Source: Rubricella sp038526735
GTDB taxonomy: Bacteria; Pseudomonadota; Alphaproteobacteria; Rhodobacterales; Rhodobacteraceae
Direction of reading: 5' to 3'
NCBI GenBank assembly: GCA_038526735.1
Contig: JBCBGM010000001.1
Span: forward strand, 124,001 to 188,000
DNA: 64,000 nt
Shown: positions 42,314 to 50,091 of the stretch, piece after piece
Layout of the letters: each line of letters starts with the position of its first letter
How positions within the stretch are numbered: the first letter of the stretch is position 1
Translations under genes and position numbers: made by a program
The notes under the pieces: generated by a model
Database searches by the model: none
Told to the model about the DNA's origin: nothing
The model's input: the letters and a program-made list of their open reading frames with translations, nothing else

Positions 42314-43717
42314 TCACGCCACCCGCAACGCCGTCGCATCGCGCACCCGCAGGCATTTGCGCGCCGTGGCACCGTACGAGCCAGTCGCAAGCCCCGGCAC
42401 CTCCTCCAAAAGCCGCGCGCGATGCTGATCGCTCAGGCCATAGAGCGTGTCCATCGCCGGATGAAAGCTCTCGGTCAGCATTCCGTTCACGGTCATCACA
42501 CCGTGCTGGGGCAGCAGCATATGGATGAACCGCGTCGCGCTCAGGCTGTCATCGCGCTCAATTCCGGGCAGGCCAATCAGCGCCTTGGCGGGCACCAAGA
42601 CCTCGGGCACTCCATAGTTCAACGCCACCAATGCCCCTTTGAACAACACCCGATGCTGTTGAGAGACGCGGATGTCTCGCGTCGGGCAACCGGGCCAAAG
42701 CGCCCCCGCACGGATGATCACGGGGCGTTCATGCGGCAGCGTGTGCAGGCGCGCCCCCGTCATCTCCCGCGACCCGATCCAGCGGATTGGCTGCAACCCG
42801 TCATCAGCCGTGATGACCAGATCACCCTCCTGCAGCGTCTCGACAGGCCGCGCGCCAAGCGGTGTTGCCACCAGCGCACCTGGCGTGAAGCAAATCGTCT
42901 GCCCCTCAAACGTGCCGCTGGCAAAGGCAACAAAGCCCACCGTCTCGTCGATGTGGTTGACCTCTGTGTCCTGCGACTGCTCCTCTTGCAGGTTCAGCGT
43001 TACGGTCGTGGTGGAGGTCGCCACCAGCTCAACCCGTGCGGTATCTCCGCCAAGGACCGTCTGTGTGTCTGCAACAACAATCGGCGCAGACCCGAATGTC
43101 GTGTCAAAATCATAGACGTCATTGCCTTCATCAAGGCCCTCGCCTGTCAGCGCAAGACCAGAGGCACCAGATCCGCCGCCTGTCTCAAAGGCGATCCAGC
43201 CCACGGTTTCAGCGGCATGCGTGTTGAGCGGGCGCTGCGCCTCTTCTTGCTGCAGGCGCACGTTAAAGCCAGAGGTCGTCACATCGCGCGGGTCAGAGTC
43301 GACGGCGATCGCATCGTTGTTCGACATCACCGAGGTCAGCACCACTGGCGCGCTCGTCACCTCATTCTGAAACTCACTCGAGAATGTGGCGTCACCAGTC
43401 GTCTCTGTGGCACTCGCGAATCCGGCTTCGATGATCCGTCCGTCATCAAGCCGATGCGTTCCTTCTGCCACCGCAACCCAGTTGATCGTCTCAATCGCAG
43501 GGTGCGGGCCGTCGAGATACTCCCACTCCTCAATGATGAAGGTGAACGAGGTGTCCGTGACATCGATAACGCGAATGGTGTAGGGGTCGGCACCGTTTCC
43601 GGTCGCCGTGAGGGCAACCACAGCATTCTCGATCGTCGTCCCGAAGTTGACGACAATCGGGTCATTTTCACCGGGGCTCCCGGTGGTGACAGAGCCGGCG
43701 ACCCCGACAACGCCCAT
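42314..43717 (-). CDS. Hint-domain protein with lectin-like repeats
   Basis: A 467-residue protein of two parts. Residues 1-295 hold three related beta modules, each ending in a phrase like ETINWVAVAEGTHRL, ETVGWIAFETGGG or ETVGFVAFASGTFEG; the segment FQNEVTSAPVVLTSVMSNND resembles H-type lectin domains. Residues 296-467 are a hedgehog/intein (Hint_2 type) domain: CFTPGALVATPLGARPVETLQEGDLVITADDGLQPIRWIGSRE, then RVIIRAGAL-like and IRVSQQHRVLF. No signal peptide is visible, so any export would be non-classical or through a type I system. AGGAG precedes the ATG. It sits between hisF and hisA in the same direction. Processing activity of this Hint class is unproven. Confidence 0.85.
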   Translation of the reverse strand: MGVVGVAGSVTTGSPGENDPIVVNFGTTIENAVVALTATGNGADPYTIRVIDVTDTSFTFIIEEWEYLDGPHPAIETINWVAVAEGTHRLDDGRIIEAGFASATETTGDATFSSEFQNEVTSAPVVLTSVMSNNDAIAVDSDPRDVTTSGFNVRLQQEEAQRPLNTHAAETVGWIAFETGGGSGASGLALTGEGLDEGNDVYDFDTTFGSAPIVVADTQTVLGGDTARVELVATSTTTVTLNLQEEQSQDTEVNHIDETVGFVAFASGTFEGQTICFTPGALVATPLGARPVETLQEGDLVITADDGLQPIRWIGSREMTGARLHTLPHERPVIIRAGALWPGCPTRDIRVSQQHRVLFKGALVALNYGVPEVLVPAKALIGLPGIERDDSLSATRFIHMLLPQHGVMTVNGMLTESFHPAMDTLYGLSDQHRARLLEEVPGLATGSYGATARKCLRVRDATALRVA

Positions 43718-43827
43718 AGACCGCTCCTACCTCGATTAGCGACGCCCCCAAACCGCGATACCAATGCGACAGGTCAATGTATGCGCACCGCATCACAGTT
43801 TCCCGTGATCGTGATCAATCAGGGCGT

Positions 43828-44547
43828 TTATTTCAGGATTTCTATCGCATCTCGCAACGAAAACGCCCCGTCATAGAGCGCCCGGCCCGAAATCGCCCCA
43901 TCAAGCGGCGCGCCAGAGGCTTTGAGCGCCGCCAAATCCGCAAGGCTAGAGACCCCACCCGACGCAATCACCGGGATCGTCACCGCGTTGGCCAACGCCG
44001 CAGTCGCAGCCACATTTGGCCCCTGCATCGCGCCATCGCGTTCAATGTCGGTGTAGATGATCGCCGCAACACCTGCGTCCTCGAAAGAGCGCGCGAGATC
44101 TGTGGCAGACATATCCGTCGTCTCCGCCCAGCCCTCAACAGCAACCATCCCATCGCGCGCATCAATGCCCACAGCCACCTGCCCCGGAAACGCCTTGGCC
44201 GCCGCACGCACAAGGTCTGGGTCGCGCACAGCCACGGTCCCCAAAATCACCCGCTGAATGCCCCGCTCCAACCACCCCTCGATGGTCGCCATGTCGCGGA
44301 TACCGCCGCCCAGCTGCACCGGCACGGAAACCGCCTCCAGAATACCCTCAACCGCCGCCCCATTCACCGGCGCACCGGCAAAGGCGCCATTCAGATCAAC
44401 GAGATGCAGCCACTCACAGCCCGCGTCCTCAAACGCCTTCGCTTGGGCTGCCGGATTGTCATTAAACACCGTCGCTTGGTCCATCTCCCCTTTGTAGAGC
44501 CGCACGCAAGCTCCGTCTTTCAGGTCAATCGCTGGGTAAAGGATCAT
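43828..44547 (-). CDS. hisA: phosphoribosylformimino-5-aminoimidazole carboxamide ribotide isomerase
   Basis: Fourth step of histidine synthesis, an Amadori isomerisation of ProFAR to PRFAR. The 239-residue TIM barrel begins ILYPAIDLKDGACVRLYKGEMD with the first catalytic Asp (about 8), has GGGIRDMATIEGWLERGIQRVILGTVAV, the second Asp in IIYTDIERDGAMQGPN (about 128) and VIASGGVSSLADL. Last member of the upstream his block by strand; separated from hisF by the Hint gene. Confidence 0.96.
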   Translation of the reverse strand: MILYPAIDLKDGACVRLYKGEMDQATVFNDNPAAQAKAFEDAGCEWLHLVDLNGAFAGAPVNGAAVEGILEAVSVPVQLGGGIRDMATIEGWLERGIQRVILGTVAVRDPDLVRAAAKAFPGQVAVGIDARDGMVAVEGWAETTDMSATDLARSFEDAGVAAIIYTDIERDGAMQGPNVAATAALANAVTIPVIASGGVSSLADLAALKASGAPLDGAISGRALYDGAFSLRDAIEILK

Positions 44548-44607
44548 GGCGCTCTCCGGTCAGGCGGGCGCCTCTTACTCTTCATCCGCCGCAGGTTCCA
44601 GCGCTGC

Positions 44608-44638
44608 GTGGCGTTGCGTCAATGTTGACGAAGGCCAC
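44608..44638. promoter_or_regulatory. nested dyad in hisA / DUF2147 divergent gap
   Basis: A perfect CGTCAA-TG-TTGACG palindrome (44617-44630) is nested inside GTGGC/GCCAC arms (44608-44612 and 44634-44638). It lies 60 bases from the hisA start and 47 bases from the DUF2147 start, a good place for an operator acting on either gene. Confidence 0.4.
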
Positions 44639-44684
44639 AGCCTTTGGCCACGCTACCGCAAAACACATGAACTGGGAGACTTCG

Positions 44685-45077
44685 ATGCTACGCACAGCCC
44701 TTGCCGCTGCCCTGATCCTGACGCCCACGCTGGCGGCCGCCGAGATCCTTGAAGGGGTCTACCGCACCGAGGCGAACGAGGAAGGCGCCTATCTGGAAGT
44801 CACCTTCGGCGCTTGCGATGCAGATGCCTCGCTCACCTGCGGCACCATCACCCGCGCCATGACCCCTGAAGGACCGGGCGAAGACTACGAGCATCTCGGC
44901 CGCCTGATCGTTGAAAACATGGACGGCGGACCCACCGAATGGTCCGACGGCACGATCTGGGCCCCCGATGATGATGAGACCTACCGCTCAAACATGGAAC
45001 TCTCCGGCACCACGCTCGCAGTCGAAGGATGCTTCCTCTTCATCTGCCGCGGCCAAAACTGGGAAGCGGTGAACTGA
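44685..45077 (+). CDS. exported DUF2147-family protein, copy 1
   Basis: A 130-residue protein with a signal peptide of about 19 residues (ending LAAA-E). The mature part begins ILEGVYRTEANEEGAYLEVTFGACDADASLTCGTI and ends ELSGTTLAVEGCFLFICRGQNWEAV; four cysteines pair plausibly as two disulphides. This is the periplasmic beta-barrel-like DUF2147 family. Function unknown. GGGAG five bases before the ATG at 44685 fixes the start. Followed by a strong terminator and a shorter paralogue. Confidence 0.8.
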   Translation: MLRTALAAALILTPTLAAAEILEGVYRTEANEEGAYLEVTFGACDADASLTCGTITRAMTPEGPGEDYEHLGRLIVENMDGGPTEWSDGTIWAPDDDETYRSNMELSGTTLAVEGCFLFICRGQNWEAVN

Positions 45078-45102
45078 TCACCGCCTTCGACATTCGTCTC
45101 AG

Positions 45103-45129
45103 CGCCCCGGCCCTTCGCCGGGGCGTTTT
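45103..45129 (+). terminator. strong intrinsic terminator between DUF2147 paralogues
   Basis: Perfect 8-bp stem CGCCCCGG/CCGGGGCG (45103-45110, 45118-45125), 7-base loop, followed directly by TTTT. The best-formed rho-independent terminator in the window. Confidence 0.85.
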
Positions 45130-45145
45130 CAGTTTAGAGTGGGAA

Positions 45146-45232
45146 CCACCCTCTGAGTTGCTGAACAGTAAGCCCTTAAGTTGACGGAGCGCCCGGCGAT
45201 CCTACCTCCGCCTGAGGTTACTGAACGATAGG
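45146..45232 (+). repeat. imperfect direct repeats upstream of second DUF2147 gene
   Basis: Two copies of a C-rich motif with the shared words CTGAG and CTGAAC (45146-45172 and 45205-45232), 59 bases apart. Between them is TTGACG (45181-45186), a candidate -35 element. The second copy ends 5 bases before the ATG. Could be paired regulator sites. Confidence 0.35.
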
Positions 45233-45237
45233 TCATT

Positions 45238-45627
45238 ATGATATTCGGTCGTCTCGCCTTCGCGGCACTTTTTGCGCTTCCGGTTCAGGCTTTGGCCGAT
45301 CCAATCCATGGCACCTGGCAAATCGAGCGCCCCGATGGCGCGGTTATGACCCTCGCCCTCAGCCCCGGCGCGACCGAAGCAGAGCATGTCTGCGGTCTAG
45401 TGCAAGCGGTCGATGGCGATGCCAACAATGAAGAGGTCGGCACCCAGTTCATCTCTGACATGGCCCCTCAGGGCGGCGGCCGCTATGACGACGGAACTCT
45501 GTTCATCGTGCCGCTCAACCGAAGCATCGGTGCCGAGATCACGCTGGCTTCAAACAATACCCAAGCTGAGGTGCGTGGCTGCATCCTCCTGGTGTGCCAA
45601 ACGGTCCAGATGCAGCGGCTGCCGTGA
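45238..45627 (+). CDS. exported DUF2147-family protein, copy 2
   Basis: A 129-residue paralogue of the gene at 44685. Signal peptide of about 19 residues (ALPVQALA-D), then PIHGTWQIERPDGAVMTLALSPGATEAEHVCGLV and the terminal EVRGCILLVCQTVQMQRL, keeping the CxxxxC-type end of the family. Identity to copy 1 is low by eye outside these ends, so the duplication is old or the two were acquired separately. It converges on hisH with a 9-base gap. Confidence 0.78.
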   Translation: MIFGRLAFAALFALPVQALADPIHGTWQIERPDGAVMTLALSPGATEAEHVCGLVQAVDGDANNEEVGTQFISDMAPQGGGRYDDGTLFIVPLNRSIGAEITLASNNTQAEVRGCILLVCQTVQMQRLP

Positions 45628-45636
45628 AGAGGGTCC

Positions 45637-46278
45637 TCAAGGCCGCCATTCCAAGAAATTCCCGATGATGCGCAGCCCAGTCTTCTGGCTCTTTTCGGGG
45701 TGAAATTGGGTGCCAAAGATCGTGTCGCGCGCGACAGCAGCCGTCACCGGCTGGCCATATCCAACCGTGGCCACGCGGTGCCCCTCATCGTCGGGCACCA
45801 AATGGAACGAGTGCACGAAATAGGCGTGATCGCCCTCCTCCACTCCTGCCAAAACCGGATGCACCCGCTCCACCGAGAGCGCATTCCACCCCATATGCGG
45901 GATCTTCAGCGCAGCATCACCGGGCTCCAAAGCGACAACCGCGCCGGGGATAAGATCAAACCCCGGCGTCTCCCCAAACTCGCGGCCCACGCTGGCCAAT
46001 AGCTGCATCCCCACGCAAATGCCAAAGAAGGGCGTGCCTGCGGCAATCTTCTCAACGATCACCTCATACATCCCCGTGACAGCCAAAAGCCCAGCGCGGC
46101 AATCGGCAAAAGCGCCCACGCCCGGCAACACGATCCGGTCGGCGGCGCGAACAGCCTCCGGGTCTGCGGTCACGACAATCGTGCCCGCATCCAGCTCTAG
46201 GGCCATCCGGGCAAAGCTCTTCTCCGCCGAGCGCAGATTGCCCGAGCCATAGTCAACAATCGCCGTGGTCTGGCTCAC
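45637..46278 (-). CDS. hisH: imidazole glycerol phosphate synthase glutaminase subunit
   Basis: Class I glutamine amidotransferase of 213 residues supplying ammonia to HisF. Motifs: VDYGSGNLRSAEKSF, VLPGVGAFADC, the nucleophile elbow GICVGMQLL with Cys at about 87, and the His-Glu pair in FGTQFHPEKSQKTGL (about 193-200). Overlaps hisB by 4 bases. Confidence 0.96.
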   Translation of the reverse strand: MSQTTAIVDYGSGNLRSAEKSFARMALELDAGTIVVTADPEAVRAADRIVLPGVGAFADCRAGLLAVTGMYEVIVEKIAAGTPFFGICVGMQLLASVGREFGETPGFDLIPGAVVALEPGDAALKIPHMGWNALSVERVHPVLAGVEEGDHAYFVHSFHLVPDDEGHRVATVGYGQPVTAAVARDTIFGTQFHPEKSQKTGLRIIGNFLEWRP

Positions 46279-46862
46279 AGCGTGCCCTTGGTCGAGGGCA
46301 CCGCATCCGCCTTGCGCGGATCCACCTCCAGCGCATCACGCAACGCCCGCGCCACGGCCTTGAAGCACGCCTCGGCAATGTGGTGGCTGTTGACCCCGCG
46401 AATAAGATCGACATGCAGCGTGATCCCGCCATGGGTGGAGAGCGCCTGAAAGAACTCCCGCACCAACTCTGTGTCGAACGACTTGATCTGAGGCGCGGTC
46501 ATCTCCACTTCCCAGCCCAGCCAGGGCCGACCGGAGAGATCGAGCGCCGCACGCACCAGCGTGTCATCCATCGGCAGATGGCACTCGCCGTAGCGCCGGA
46601 TACCCCGCTTATCGCCCATCGCCTGCATCAGAGCCTGCCCCAACGCAATCCCCACATCCTCAACGGTGTGGTGGTCATCGATATGGGTGTCTCCGGCACA
46701 GCGAATGGTCATGTCCACAAGGGCATGGCGCGCCAGTTGGTCGAGCATATGATCAAAAAATCCAACACCCGTGGCCATATCATAGGCCCCGGTGCCATCG
46801 AGATTGATCTCGACCGAGATGTCGGTCTCGGCGGTCTTCCGGCTCACTGTCGCGCTGCGCAT
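46275..46862 (-). CDS. hisB: imidazoleglycerol-phosphate dehydratase
   Basis: Monofunctional IGP dehydratase of 195 residues, a manganese enzyme. Metal-binding repeats: GVGFFDHMLDQLARHALVDM (about 35-54), DTHIDDHHTVEDVGIALGQAL (DDHHTVED) and the second-half pair THGGITLHVDLIRGVNSHHIAEACFKAVARAL. No histidinol-phosphatase domain. First gene of this his segment; a 306-base gap holding a composite repeat separates it from the divergent liu operon. Confidence 0.96.
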   Translation of the reverse strand: MRSATVSRKTAETDISVEINLDGTGAYDMATGVGFFDHMLDQLARHALVDMTIRCAGDTHIDDHHTVEDVGIALGQALMQAMGDKRGIRRYGECHLPMDDTLVRAALDLSGRPWLGWEVEMTAPQIKSFDTELVREFFQALSTHGGITLHVDLIRGVNSHHIAEACFKAVARALRDALEVDPRKADAVPSTKGTL

Positions 46863-46914
46863 ATCGCTGCTCCCCGCTGTCGCGGCGCGGTATACGCCGC
46901 GCGCGATACGATGA

Positions 46915-47075
46915 AAAGGACGGTGCTAGCGCACCGAGGTCTTTTGTTAGATGCCTCCGGCGGAGGTATTTTTATCAAGATGAAGAGGGATGATATCTTC
47001 ATCTTGACCCAAATACCTGCCCGCGCGGCGAGCGCATCTGACAAATGTCTCGCGCGCGGCACGCGCGCTCCGCCT
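46915..47075. repeat. composite facing repeat element (type 1 left, type 2 right)
   Basis: Left half on the plus strand: hairpin CGGTGC-TAGC-GCACCG (46921-46936), CTTTTGTT, then CCTCC-GGC-GGAGG (46954-46966) running into TATTTTTATC and the core ending AAGATGAAG at 46985. Right half on the minus strand: core at 47018-46997 with the GC arm and hairpin GCGCGCG-GCA-CGCGCGC (47052-47068). The left half is a typical terminator structure. A reverse-oriented composite lies at 49970-50070. Confidence 0.8.
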
Positions 47076-47099
47076 GTTGAGACCGAGCCGTCAAACCTC

Positions 47100-47128
47100 T
47101 TGCCCCAGAACTGAACGTATGTTCATAT
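47100..47128 (+). promoter_or_regulatory. candidate liu promoter with overlapping operator palindrome
   Basis: TTGCCC (47100-47105), 17-base spacer and TCATAT (47123-47128). The spacer holds the perfect palindrome TGAAC-GTAT-GTTCA (47112-47125), a form typical of TetR-family operators; binding there would block polymerase. It lies 44 bases upstream of ivd. Confidence 0.5.
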
Positions 47129-47168
47129 CCCCAAAAGCGGAACAACCGCGATAGGGGAGGATTGGCGC

Positions 47169-48332
47169 ATGTTTCACGCATCCATGAATTTTGCCTTGGG
47201 CGAAGAAGTCGAGGCCCTGCGCGAAATGGTCCATCGTTGGGCGCAAGACCGTGTCGCCCCGATGGCCGCCGAGATCGACCGCGCCAACAAGTTCCCCACC
47301 GAGCTGTGGCGCGAGATGGGCGATCTGGGCCTGCATGGCATCACCGTTTCTGAGGAGGATGGTGGCGCCGGGATGGGGTACCTCGCCCATTCGGTCGCTG
47401 TGGAAGAGATCGCCCGCGCATCTGCCTCCGTCTCGCTTTCCTATGGCGCGCACTCGAACCTCTGCGTGAACCAGATCGCTCTGAACGGCAAACCCGACCA
47501 AAAGGCCAAATACCTGCCCAAGCTGATTTCCGGAGAGCATGTCGGCAGCCTCGCCATGTCAGAGGCCGGAGCCGGGTCGGATGTCGTGTCGATGAGCCTC
47601 AAAGCCGAAAAGCGCAACGACCGGTTCATTCTGAACGGCAACAAATACTGGATCACCAACAGCCCCGAAGCCTCCACGCTCGTGGTTTATGCCAAGACTG
47701 ACCCAGAGGCCGGCTCAAAGGGCATCACTGCGTTTATCATCGAGAAAGAGATGACGGGCTTCAGCGTCTCCCCACATTTTGACAAGCTGGGGATGCGTGG
47801 GTCTGACACCGCGGAGCTGATCTTTGAGGATGTCGAGGTGCCCTATGAGAACATTCTCGGGCATGAAGGTGGCGGGGCCGCGGTGCTGATGTCTGGCCTC
47901 GATTATGAGCGTGTCGTGCTTAGCGGCATTGGTGTAGGCCTCATCCACGGGATGCTCGACCACATCATGCCCTGGATGCATGAGCGCAAACAGTTCGGCC
48001 AAAGCATCGGAAACTTCCAGCTGATGCAGGCAAAAATCGCTGACATGTACACCGCGATGAACACCGCGCGCGCCTATCTCTACGCGGTCGCGGCGGCCTG
48101 CGATCGCGGTGAGGTCACCCGCCAGGATGCGGCCGCCTGCGTGCTCTATTGCTCCGAGAAAGCGATGGAGCAATCGGTGCAAGCCGTGCAGGCGATGGGC
48201 GGCGCCGGCTACCTCAACGACCATCCGGTCAGCCGCATCATGCGCGACGCCAAACTTATGGAAATCGGCGCAGGCACCCAAGAAATCCGCCGCATGCTCT
48301 GCGGCCGCGAGCTGATGAAGCTGACCGCGTAA
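47169..48332 (+). CDS. ivd: isovaleryl-CoA dehydrogenase
   Basis: FAD acyl-CoA dehydrogenase of 387 residues oxidising isovaleryl-CoA to 3-methylcrotonyl-CoA in leucine breakdown. Motifs: SLSYGAHSNLCVNQI, LAMSEAGAGSDVVSM, YWITNSPEA, RGSDTAELIFEDVEVP and QAMGGAGYLNDHPVSRIMRDAKLMEIGAGTQEIRR. The catalytic base is Glu247 in DYERVVLSG, the isovaleryl-specific position, whereas the medium-chain position reads GAGT without Glu; this separates it from other acyl-CoA dehydrogenases. GGGGAGG precedes the ATG. First gene of the liu operon. Confidence 0.95.
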   Translation: MFHASMNFALGEEVEALREMVHRWAQDRVAPMAAEIDRANKFPTELWREMGDLGLHGITVSEEDGGAGMGYLAHSVAVEEIARASASVSLSYGAHSNLCVNQIALNGKPDQKAKYLPKLISGEHVGSLAMSEAGAGSDVVSMSLKAEKRNDRFILNGNKYWITNSPEASTLVVYAKTDPEAGSKGITAFIIEKEMTGFSVSPHFDKLGMRGSDTAELIFEDVEVPYENILGHEGGGAAVLMSGLDYERVVLSGIGVGLIHGMLDHIMPWMHERKQFGQSIGNFQLMQAKIADMYTAMNTARAYLYAVAAACDRGEVTRQDAAACVLYCSEKAMEQSVQAVQAMGGAGYLNDHPVSRIMRDAKLMEIGAGTQEIRRMLCGRELMKLTA

Positions 48333-48338
48333 AGGGCG

Positions 48339-49898
48339 ATGCTCCCCTCCGCGCCGACATATGAAGCCCTCTGCGCCACCTTCGCTTGGGACATCCCCGA
48401 GCACTACAATATGGGCGTAGATGTGTGCGACCGGTGGGCCGCGTCAGAGCCAGAGCGCACGGCGATCATCGACCTCACGGGCGAGGCCCGCCGCGATGTG
48501 TCTTTCGCGGAATTACAGCGGCTGGCAGACACTCTCGCCCACCACCTCCGCGCCCTAGGTGTCGCGCCCGGAGATCGCGTCGGCGTCTTCCGCCCGCAAT
48601 CGGTTTGGACCGCCGCAGCCCATATCGCGATCTGGAAGATGGGTGCGATCTCGATCCCGCTTTTCACGCTATTCGGGGAAGAGGCGCTGCAGACCCGCCT
48701 CGACGACTCGGGTGCAAAAGCGGTGATCACGGACGCGGAGAACGCGAACAGGCTAGCCCATTTCGCGATCAAAACGGTCATCCCAGACGACCTCCCGCTA
48801 TACGACACGCCTTTCCCCGCGCATGACTCAGCCGCCGAAGACCCCGCCGTCCTGATCTATACGTCCGGCACCACGGGCGCGCCAAAAGGGGCGCTCCACG
48901 CCCACCGGGTGCTGCTCGGCCACTTGCCTGGGGTCGAGATGTCCCATGACGGCGGGTTGCAGCCCGGAGATGTACTCTGGACGCCCGCCGACTGGGCCTG
49001 GATCGGCGGGCTCTTTGACGTGCTGATGCCGGGTCTGCATCACGGCGTCCCCGTGGTCGCTGCCCGCCTGCCAAAATTCACGCCCGAGGCCTGCGCAGAG
49101 GTTATCGCAACCGTGGGCGTGAAAAACGTCTTCTTCCCACCGACCGCGCTGAGGATGCTCAAAGCGTCAGGCACCACGCTCAAAAACCTGCGCACCGTCG
49201 CCTGCGGTGGCGAGCCCCTTGGGGCCGAAATGCTCGCCTGGGGCGAAAAAGCGCTGGGCGTCACGATCAACGAATTCTACGGCCAAACCGAATGCAACAT
49301 GGTCGTTTCCTCCTGCAGCGCGCTCTTTCCACCCCGGCCCGGCGCCACCGGGAAACCCGTTCCGGGCCATGAGGTCGCAGTAATCGACAACACCGGCCAC
49401 CCCACGACCGACGAAGGCGACATCGCCATCCGAAAAGGCTCTCCGGTAATGATGCTGCGCTACTGGAACAACCCGGAAGCCACATCGGAAAAGTTACGCG
49501 GCGACTGGCTCCTGACCGGCGACCGCGGGATCATGGACGATGGCTTCATCCGCTTCCTCGGCCGGGACGATGACGTCATCACCTCCGCCGGATACCGCAT
49601 CGGCCCCGCAGAGATCGAGGATTGCCTCCTTAAACACCCTGCCGTCGCAAGTGTTGGCGTGGTCGGTAAACCAGATCCGCAACGCACCGAGATCGTCAAA
49701 GCCTACATCCAGCTCAAACCCGGCCACGCAGCCACGCCTGAGATAACTCACACCCTGCAAACCCATGTCAAAACCCATCTCGCCGCCTACGAATACCCCC
49801 GCGAGATCACATTCGTTGACGCACTACCCATGACCGTCACGGGCAAGATCATCCGCAAAACCCTCCGCGCTCAAGCCATCGCCGAGGCCCAAGCATGA
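48339..49898 (+). CDS. AMP-forming acyl-CoA synthetase in the liu operon
   Basis: ANL-superfamily ligase of 519 residues that activates a carboxylic acid with ATP and CoA. Motifs: AVLIYTSGTTGAPKGALHAH (P-loop, about 170-189), NEFYGQTECNMV, GDWLLTGDRG, FLGRDDDVITSAGYRIGPAEIEDCL and the C-terminal lysine in MTVTGKIIRKTL. It resembles the medium-chain/ACSM group. Position 6 bases after ivd and before mccB suggests a leucine-pathway acid such as isovalerate, methylcrotonate or acetoacetate, but substrate is not shown by sequence. Confidence 0.88.
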   Translation: MLPSAPTYEALCATFAWDIPEHYNMGVDVCDRWAASEPERTAIIDLTGEARRDVSFAELQRLADTLAHHLRALGVAPGDRVGVFRPQSVWTAAAHIAIWKMGAISIPLFTLFGEEALQTRLDDSGAKAVITDAENANRLAHFAIKTVIPDDLPLYDTPFPAHDSAAEDPAVLIYTSGTTGAPKGALHAHRVLLGHLPGVEMSHDGGLQPGDVLWTPADWAWIGGLFDVLMPGLHHGVPVVAARLPKFTPEACAEVIATVGVKNVFFPPTALRMLKASGTTLKNLRTVACGGEPLGAEMLAWGEKALGVTINEFYGQTECNMVVSSCSALFPPRPGATGKPVPGHEVAVIDNTGHPTTDEGDIAIRKGSPVMMLRYWNNPEATSEKLRGDWLLTGDRGIMDDGFIRFLGRDDDVITSAGYRIGPAEIEDCLLKHPAVASVGVVGKPDPQRTEIVKAYIQLKPGHAATPEITHTLQTHVKTHLAAYEYPREITFVDALPMTVTGKIIRKTLRAQAIAEAQA

Positions 49899-49969
49899 CA
49901 CAATCGAGCGCCTGCGGCGCACGCCCCTTGAGCCTTCGCTCACGCTCAGGCAAACGCGCTCGCCGCGCA

Positions 49970-50070
49970 GGCAGGTATTTCGATCAAGATGAAGGCAGAT
50001 CCCTCTTCATCTTGACGACAAATACCTCCGCCGGAGGCACCAAACAAAAGGGGTCGGTGCGACAGCACCG
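49970..50070. repeat. composite facing repeat element (type 2 left, type 1 right)
   Basis: Reverse orientation of the element at 46915-47075. Left core on plus strand at 49973-49994, preceded by the type 2 GC arm (from about 49957); right core on the minus strand at 50027-50005, followed by CCTCC-GCC-GGAGG and hairpin CGGTGC-GACA-GCACCG (50055-50070). It separates the ligase gene from mccB inside the operon and could attenuate transcription. Confidence 0.8.
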
Positions 50071-50091
50071 TCCGTTTCCGAGGGTGGGGCA

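Noticed and set aside
42311..43876. 521-codon plus-strand frame opposite the Hint gene
   Set aside because: Arg/His-rich, no motif; the Hint and lectin-like modules on the minus strand are clear.
46380..47114. Open frame running from antisense hisB into the repeat at 46.9 kb
   Set aside because: Antisense shadow; the C-terminal part is repeat sequence also seen antisense at 7.8 kb.
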